Notes under the pieces: model-generated
Database searches by the model: none
The model's input: only the letters and a program-made list of their open reading frames with translations
What the model was told of the DNA's origin: nothing
From: Actinomycetes bacterium
Lineage (GTDB): Bacteria > Actinomycetota > Thermoleophilia > BMS3ABIN01
Reading direction: 5' to 3'
NCBI GenBank assembly: GCA_021790075.1
Contig: JAJYIN010000036.1
Coordinates: forward strand, 1-13,008
DNA: 13,008 nt
Made by a program: the position numbers and the translations under genes
In this document: piece by piece, positions 5,674-10,248 of the stretch
Layout of the letters: each line of letters starts with the position of its first letter
Numbering within the stretch: position 1 is the first letter of the stretch

Positions 5674-6941
5674 AACCGAAAACCCAGTCCGAGTTCCGCC
5701 AGCCTCTGAAGGAGGCCGACCCGGACCTGGCCGGCCTGCTACACAAAGAGCTGGCCCGCCAGCGGCATACCATCGAGCTGATCGCCTCCGAGAACTTCAC
5801 CAGCCGGGCCGTGCTGGAAGCGGGCGCATCGGTGCTTACCAACAAGTATGCCGAGGGCTATCCAGGCGCCCGCTACTACGGCGGCTGCGAGGTCGTTGAT
5901 GAAGTAGAGAATCTTGCCATCGACCGCTGCAAGCAGCTGTTCGGCGCCGAACATGTCAACGTCCAGCCCCACAGCGGTTCCACCGCCAACCAGGCGGTTT
6001 ACTTCGCGGAGCTGGCCATGGGGGACGGTATCCTGGCCATGAAGCTGGACCAGGGCGGCCACCTCACGCATGGAATGAAGATTAACTTCTCGGGGCGCCT
6101 CTATCACGTGCACAGCTACGGCCTCGACCGGGAGACGGGGCGCATCGATTACGAAGAGGTCGAGCGGCTGGCCAGGGAGCATCAGCCGCGGCTGATCGTG
6201 GCAGGCGCCAGCGCCTACCCGCGGGAGATCGATTTTGCCCGCTTCGCCGGCATCGCCGCGAGCATCGGCGCCAGGCTGATGGTTGACATGGCGCACATCG
6301 CCGGCCTGGTGGCGGCCGGGCTGCATCCCGACCCGGTGGCGGTGAGCGATTACGTTACCACCACCACGCACAAGACGCTGGCCGGTCCGCGCTCGGGCGT
6401 CATCATCTGCAGGCAGAAATACGCCAAAGCCATCGACAAGGCCATCTTCCCGGGCCTCCAGGGCGGCCCCCTGGTGCACATCATCGCCGCCAAAGCGGCC
6501 TGCTTCAAGCTGGCGGCAACCGCCGAGTTCCGCCGCCGCCAGCAGCAGACAATCGCCAACGCGGCCCGCCTGGCCCAGCGCCTGCAGGAAGGCGGCATCC
6601 AGCTCATCTCCGGGGGCACCGACAACCACCTGATGCTGGCGGACCTGACCAACATCGGCATTACCGGCATCGAGGCCGAGAACCGGCTGGAAGAAGTCGG
6701 CATCACTGTCAACAAGAACGCCGTCCCCTTCGATCCGCTGCCGCCTACGGTCACCAGCGGCATCCGCATCGGCACGCCGGCCGTCACCAGCCGCGGCTTT
6801 GAGGAGCCGGAGATGGACGAGGTGGCTGAGATCATGCTGGCGGCCCTCCATGCCGGCGCCATCACCGCCGCCGGGGAAAAGGCCCTCAAGCGGAGGGCCG
6901 ACGAACTGCTGGCGGGCTTCCCTCTCTATCCGCACCTGTAA
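5655..6941 (+). CDS. glyA: Serine hydroxymethyltransferase
   Basis: PLP enzyme converting serine and tetrahydrofolate to glycine and methylene-tetrahydrofolate, the main one-carbon source. The 428-residue length is normal. Visible motifs: ELIASENFTS (41-50), LTNKYAEGYPGARYYGG (61-77), QPHSGSTANQAVYFA (104-118), GGHLTHG (134-140), VDMAHIAGLVAAG (210-222), and TTTTHKTLAGPRSG (235-248) with the Schiff-base Lys240. VPFDPLPPTVTSGIRIGTPA (357-376) closes the C-terminal domain. The residue before GGHLTHG is Gln where His-Gly is common; otherwise nothing key is missing. Translation starts at TTG with GGAG 5 nt upstream, overlapping rpiB by 19 bp, so it is coupled to rpiB. Linking rpiB and glyA fits shared supply to nucleotide synthesis. 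Confidence 0.95.
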   Translation: MARSKVEPKTQSEFRQPLKEADPDLAGLLHKELARQRHTIELIASENFTSRAVLEAGASVLTNKYAEGYPGARYYGGCEVVDEVENLAIDRCKQLFGAEHVNVQPHSGSTANQAVYFAELAMGDGILAMKLDQGGHLTHGMKINFSGRLYHVHSYGLDRETGRIDYEEVERLAREHQPRLIVAGASAYPREIDFARFAGIAASIGARLMVDMAHIAGLVAAGLHPDPVAVSDYVTTTTHKTLAGPRSGVIICRQKYAKAIDKAIFPGLQGGPLVHIIAAKAACFKLAATAEFRRRQQQTIANAARLAQRLQEGGIQLISGGTDNHLMLADLTNIGITGIEAENRLEEVGITVNKNAVPFDPLPPTVTSGIRIGTPAVTSRGFEEPEMDEVAEIMLAALHAGAITAAGEKALKRRADELLAGFPLYPHL

Positions 6942-7052
6942 CCGGTCCCAACCGCACGTCCTTCATTTTCCATGAACGCGCCGGTTCTGATGGCCGGTTT
7001 ATTCCCCGTGATTTCCCGGATATATGCAGGAACATTAATATGCAGCCGTATC

Positions 7053-7080
7053 TTGTAAGATTTTCCAAAATCTGTATAAT
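7053..7080 (+). promoter_or_regulatory. Promoter of the TWYD-repeat secreted protein, with spacer palindrome
   Basis: TTGTAA (7053-7058) and a perfect TATAAT (7075-7080) are separated by 16 bp. The perfect inverted repeat AGATTTT-CC-AAAATCT (7058-7073; 7-bp arms, 2-bp centre) fills the spacer, so a dimeric repressor could shut the promoter off. Expected transcription start is near 7087. Confidence 0.65.
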
Positions 7081-7101
7081 TGTGCCTACCAAGAAACAGG
7101 C

Positions 7102-7124
7102 TGGGCCGCGATCAGCGGTTCCCA
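7102..7124 (+). ncRNA. Bulged leader hairpin of the 7274 gene
   Basis: TGGG (7102-7105) pairs with CCCA (7121-7124), and CCGC (7106-7109) with GCGG (7115-7118). This leaves loop GATCA and an unpaired TT at 7119-7120. A related arrangement with GGCTGG, GCGATC and GCGGTTCCCA in the same order occurs at 10164-10203 in the leader of the second secreted protein. It matches no riboswitch class that I recognise. Confidence 0.35.
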
Positions 7125-7141
7125 TTGCCGGCAGGGGGGTG

Positions 7142-7166
7142 CCAGGACTGGAGTCCGGGGTTTTTT
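7142..7166 (+). terminator. Terminator-like hairpin and T6 tract inside the leader
   Basis: CC-A-GGAC-TGGA-GTCC-GG (7142-7158) can form a short GC-rich hairpin, followed by GG and six T (7161-7166). It could end readthrough from glyA or attenuate transcription of the 7274 gene. The stem is short and has a bulged A. An alternative longer pairing of 7141-7150 with 7191-7200 would be incompatible with it. Confidence 0.35.
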
Positions 7167-7260
7167 CTTCTCAAGAATCTTCCCATTAAACGGTCCTGGC
7201 GGGCGTAAAGGAAAGTTCATTGCGTTATTCTCCCAATCCGGATTTCGGCTTCTCTGTCTG

Positions 7261-7266
7261 AGGAGG
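7261..7266 (+). promoter_or_regulatory. Strong ribosome binding site before a TTG start
   Basis: AGGAGG, full Shine-Dalgarno core, lies 7 nt before the TTG at 7274. No upstream ATG or GTG in frame fits, and the signal peptide begins directly after this TTG. Confidence 0.8.
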
Positions 7267-7273
7267 GGAAGTA

Positions 7274-8977
7274 TTGACAAAGCTGTCCTTGATCCTGGGT
7301 CTGACCGTTTTTCTCGCCGCCGGAATTATCCTGGGCACGGCCGCGGTTTCCGCGAGCGCCGGAGCCGCGGCGGCCTCCTCGCGGGCTGCCGCCACCACGG
7401 CGGCCAGCCCGGCGGCCCCCATGATCCCCACGCCCAAGACCTATTTCTTCACCTGGTATGATTCCAAACCCGCCGACAGCATGAACGGCGACTGGATCGT
7501 CGTGGGTAACCTGGAAGACTACGCCGCCAGCGTCCTGGTCTATTTCGGCGACGAAACCACCCCGCGCGAATCCTTTACGCTGGGAGCAAAGGGCCGCCAG
7601 ACTGTCGCGTGGGACAACACCATGGGCGGGCCGGTGAAGGTCATTTCGACAAGCGGCGCCGCGCTGGCAGTCACCCAGCGGGTCATCTACCGTGACAGTT
7701 TCAACGAGGTCGCCGCCATCGAGCAGAGCAACCTTGACACCAGCTATAACTTCACCTGGTACGATTCCCTGCTGGCCAACGGCATGATGGGCAACTGGCT
7801 CCTGATTGCCAACGAGGACATCTCGGCGGCCCAGGTGGACGTCTTTATCGGAGCCGGCCGGAAATACACGTACACGCTGGCCCCGGGGCAGTCGATCACG
7901 CCGTCCTACCCGGGCGTCATGGACGGGCCGGTCCGGGTGGTCAGCAACGGGCCGAAGATAATCGCTTCCCAGCGGGTGCTCTACAAGGGCAGTTTCAATG
8001 AGGTCATGGGTTTCCCGTCGAGCCGCCTGGATTCCATCTATTTCTTCACCTGGTACGACATGACCGGAGACATGCATGGCAACTGGGTGCTCATCGCCAA
8101 CAATAACGACACTACGGTTCACGCGCAGGTCTATATAGGCGATGACCCCCGTCCCCGCGGCACCTACGCCATCACTCCCCACCAGAGCGCCACCCCCACC
8201 TACCCCGGCACGATGGACGGCCCGGTGCGGGTGGTATGCACCGACTGCGCCGACGGCCAGAACATCATGGTCAGCCAGCGGGTTCTCTACAAGAACTCGT
8301 TCGAGGAGGTTCAGGGAACGCCGCCGGCCGGCCTTGATAACCGCATGTATTTCGGCTGGTATGATTTCACGCCCGTGGATGGCGTGGCCGGCGACTGGCT
8401 CCTGATTGCCAACCAGGCGGCAGGCGATGCCGCCGTGGATGTCTACATCGGCGATTCGCTCGAGTCCAAGGCAACCTACACGATCGGGGAAAGAGGCCGG
8501 GAAACGCCCGAGTACCTTGGGGTCAGGGGCGGCCCTGTGCGCGTGGAAAGCCGAGACGGGAAGCCGCTGCTGGCCAGCCAGCGCGTAATCTACAAGGACA
8601 GTTTCAACGAGTTGCTGGGGCTGACCAGGAAGGATACGGGCCAGCCGTTGCCGGAAGCCCCCCAGCTGCGCCTGTACCGGCTCAATACCTACTGGGCCAG
8701 CGCCGCCGACTACGAGGCGCGGAAACTGTCCGTGTCCATGAGGATTGCCGACAATGGCGCCGGGACCGCGTACGGCACCACCGTTACCGGGCTCACCGCC
8801 ACGAACGGCGTCCGCGCGCTGACGACCGTGCCCCTTTCCCTGGGTGACCTGCCCGGCAACGGCGGCTACAAGAACTTCACCGTCCAGTATTCCATCCCGC
8901 CGGACGTTACCACGTTCAGCACCGGCATCGACGTCCAGTGCGAGGACAGCTCGGGCGCCCGGTGCTCCTATCCCTGA
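7274..8977 (+). CDS. Secreted protein with four TWYD modules
   Basis: Not a family I can name. The 567-residue product begins at TTG with a strong AGGAGG. Residues 1-28 are a signal peptide (MTKLSLILGL, hydrophobic core, SASA end), followed by an Ala/Ser/Thr-rich linker to about 52. Four ~90-residue modules follow, at about 57-146, 158-244, 256-346 and 359-447. Each reads [F/G]TWYD-type opening, GNWLLIAN, A-x-VDVYIG, Y(T/A)(L/I), TP.Y.G, GGPVRV or DGPVRV, SQRV(L/I)YK and SFNEV. Residues ~465-567 form a different beta-rich, CARDB-like end domain with two Cys (556, 564). The layout recalls actinobacterial surface repeats of the W-L-L-NP...AERAMYW type, so an extracellular scaffold or adhesive role is plausible but inferred. 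A fifth module lies at the end of the 10249 gene. Confidence 0.85.
   Translation: MTKLSLILGLTVFLAAGIILGTAAVSASAGAAAASSRAAATTAASPAAPMIPTPKTYFFTWYDSKPADSMNGDWIVVGNLEDYAASVLVYFGDETTPRESFTLGAKGRQTVAWDNTMGGPVKVISTSGAALAVTQRVIYRDSFNEVAAIEQSNLDTSYNFTWYDSLLANGMMGNWLLIANEDISAAQVDVFIGAGRKYTYTLAPGQSITPSYPGVMDGPVRVVSNGPKIIASQRVLYKGSFNEVMGFPSSRLDSIYFFTWYDMTGDMHGNWVLIANNNDTTVHAQVYIGDDPRPRGTYAITPHQSATPTYPGTMDGPVRVVCTDCADGQNIMVSQRVLYKNSFEEVQGTPPAGLDNRMYFGWYDFTPVDGVAGDWLLIANQAAGDAAVDVYIGDSLESKATYTIGERGRETPEYLGVRGGPVRVESRDGKPLLASQRVIYKDSFNELLGLTRKDTGQPLPEAPQLRLYRLNTYWASAADYEARKLSVSMRIADNGAGTAYGTTVTGLTATNGVRALTTVPLSLGDLPGNGGYKNFTVQYSIPPDVTTFSTGIDVQCEDSSGARCSYP
7442..8614 (+). repeat. Four tandem TWYD protein modules
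   Basis: Modules at 7442-7711, 7745-8005, 8039-8311 and 8348-8614. They are conserved at protein level (TWYD, NWLLIAN, GPVRV, ASQRVLYK, SFNEV) but well diverged in DNA, which points to old duplication rather than recent expansion. Module 1 is the most divergent (DWIVVGN, AVTQRVIYR). Module 3 alone carries a Cys pair (VCTDC, 321-325). Confidence 0.8.
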
Positions 8978-9000
8978 GCCGGGCGGCTGCTGAACCCGGC
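8978..9000. terminator. Possible hairpin between convergent genes
   Basis: GCCGGG (8978-8983) and CCCGGC (8995-9000) form a 6-bp perfect stem with an 11-nt loop directly after the stop at 8977. It is in the 65-bp gap between convergent genes and could serve both. There is no T tract on either side, so intrinsic termination is uncertain. Confidence 0.3.
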
Positions 9001-9042
9001 GGAACCGTAACCGCAACGGGGGGCATGCGTGGCCCGGAAGGA

Positions 9043-9942
9043 TTAGAAAACCAGCGGCAGCATCGCCAGCAGCGCCAGGGTAGGATAATAGCTGGCCTTG
9101 TTGAAGTAGGCCGACGATTGCTCACTGGTGGGATTTGCCGCCAGTTCCACCGCCGGAATGAGCATTGACATCATGCCGGCGGCGGCCAGGATGATCCGGG
9201 AAAGCGCCGGCAGGGGCATGATCAGCGTGAAGCCGGTGGTCACGAAAGCGCCCACCAGGATTGACCAGGCCGAGACGCGGTTGCCGAAGACGGTGGCTAC
9301 CGTGCGGATGCCCACGCGGCTGTCCGAAGCAAGGTCGGCCAGATCGTTCGAAAAGTTGCGCCCGTAGATCTCCCATAGGGCCAGGAAATAGAACAGGTAG
9401 ACCGCATCCCGGTTAAGCGGGGCCACCGCCAGCCAGCCAGCCAGCCCCCCCAAGCCCACCATCGCCCCGGAGACGAAGGTCTTCATCCAGGTGATTCGCC
9501 TGAGGGCGCAGTAAAACGCCTCCAGCGCGACGCAGCCGGCAAAGGCCAGCAGGCAGGCGGGGCTGAGCAGCAGGGCGATAGCGGCGCTCAGCAAACCCAG
9601 GCTGGCGATCCAGGCGAGCGATGCCTTCAGGGAGACGTCGCCCCAGGCGAGCGGGTGTTTTCGCACCGCCACACCGATGTCGTTGACGTCCCGCTCAGAT
9701 TTGCCATATTTGAGGGACTCGCGGTCGACGCGGTGGTCGAGGACGTCGTTGAGGGAATAGACCGCGAAGTAGCCGCAGGTGGCCGCCACAAGCCCCAGGA
9801 TCATCACCCGCGGCGCCGGCAGGGCGGCGCCGGCGATGATCGCTCCCATGGCCGGCTGGGACAGGGAGAGGAAAGTGTGTTTGCCGCGGGCCAGGTCGTA
9901 GAAAAGGCCTGGATAACTCCGCTTGAGCGCCACTTCCGTCAT
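9043..9942 (-). CDS. UbiA-family membrane prenyltransferase
   Basis: Polytopic membrane enzyme joining a polyprenyl diphosphate to an acceptor. The 299-residue length is usual for the family. Both Mg-diphosphate motifs are intact: NDVLDHRVD at 65-73 (N-D-x-x-D-x-x-x-D) and DLADLASD at 200-207 (D-x-x-D-x-x-x-D) followed by RVGIRTVATVFG, the usual end of the second motif. About eight or nine hydrophobic helices surround them. Acceptor specificity (quinone ring, haem, sugar phosphate or other) cannot be read from the sequence, and no pathway gene is adjacent. The ATG at 9942 has AGAGG only 2 nt upstream and GAAGGG about 11 nt upstream, so initiation may be modest. It runs opposite to the secreted-protein genes on both sides and looks monocistronic. 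Confidence 0.85.
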   Translation of the reverse strand: MTEVALKRSYPGLFYDLARGKHTFLSLSQPAMGAIIAGAALPAPRVMILGLVAATCGYFAVYSLNDVLDHRVDRESLKYGKSERDVNDIGVAVRKHPLAWGDVSLKASLAWIASLGLLSAAIALLLSPACLLAFAGCVALEAFYCALRRITWMKTFVSGAMVGLGGLAGWLAVAPLNRDAVYLFYFLALWEIYGRNFSNDLADLASDSRVGIRTVATVFGNRVSAWSILVGAFVTTGFTLIMPLPALSRIILAAAGMMSMLIPAVELAANPTSEQSSAYFNKASYYPTLALLAMLPLVF

Positions 9943-10059
9943 GTCCTCTGATACCCTTCAGGGAAGATTCTGTAAACCTTTGGCCGCTCTTGGGGCGGAC
10001 GCGCAAAACCACAGGGGGTAATCTCAATACTTCTTCAACTTCTTATAAGCCGGCGCAAC

Positions 10060-10088
10060 TTGACTTATAGAGTGCTCGAAGCTACTTT
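10060..10088 (+). promoter_or_regulatory. Weak candidate promoter for the Asp-box protein
   Basis: TTGACT (10060-10065) is followed after 17 bp by TACTTT (10083-10088), which matches the -10 consensus at only three positions. It would give a leader of about 155 nt. Better -35 than -10; tentative. Confidence 0.3.
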
Positions 10089-10163
10089 AATGGTACCCCC
10101 AGTCGCGTCACTTCCCATATTGGAAACGGTCCCGCGGGGCCTCATTGATAAAACCGTATAGCT

Positions 10164-10203
10164 GGCTGGAAGCGATCCGATGACGAGCGCCCGCGGTTCC
10201 CAG
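10164..10203 (+). ncRNA. Leader stem resembling that of the 7274 gene
   Basis: CTGGAA (10166-10171) can pair with TTCC(C)AG (10197-10203), and GCG (10172-10174) with CGC (10192-10194), with a few unpaired bases. The words GGCTGG, GCGATC and GCGGTTCCCA occur here in the same order as at 7099-7124. The final word ends 47 bp before the start codon. Function unknown. Confidence 0.3.
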
Positions 10204-10248
10204 ATTCCGGACTTCCACCAGCCGACCATCCACTAGGAGAAAAAAGAG

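Larger units (their letters stand above)
6942..7273 (+). other. 332-bp intergenic region holding a promoter and long leader
   Basis: No credible gene lies here. The first ~110 bp after glyA hold CCGG-containing repeats but no convincing intrinsic terminator. 7053-7080 is a promoter, and about 7087-7273 would be a ~187-nt leader with hairpins, a T6 tract and a strong Shine-Dalgarno. The stretch around 7020-7085 is notably AT-rich compared with the genes. Confidence 0.6.
9943..10248. other. 306-bp divergent intergenic region
   Basis: It separates the minus-strand prenyltransferase from the plus-strand Asp-box protein and must hold both promoters. No coding stretch is credible. A possible plus-strand promoter (10060-10088), a GGTCC/GGGCC hairpin near 10117-10130 and the shared bulged stem (10164-10203) lie here. 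No clear minus-strand promoter was found. Confidence 0.5.

Noticed and set aside
5739..6935. Long minus-strand open frame opposite glyA
   Set aside because: Fully inside a clear serine hydroxymethyltransferase gene; composition is that of a GC-rich antisense shadow.
6940..6999. Intrinsic terminator of glyA from AACCGG and CCGGTT repeats
   Set aside because: The complementary arms are far apart (about 45 nt), CCGG is self-complementary so pairing is ambiguous, and only a short T run follows.
7087..7273. Known riboswitch (c-di-GMP, c-di-AMP, cobalamin, glycine) in the leader
   Set aside because: None of the conserved core words of those classes could be found; the structure is only described, not assigned.
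7217..9016. Long open frame on the minus strand opposite the TWYD gene
   Set aside because: It mirrors codon bias of the plus-strand gene, has low-complexity Gly/Arg/His/Val composition, no recognisable domain and no ribosome binding site; the plus-strand frame has signal peptide, AGGAGG and repeats.
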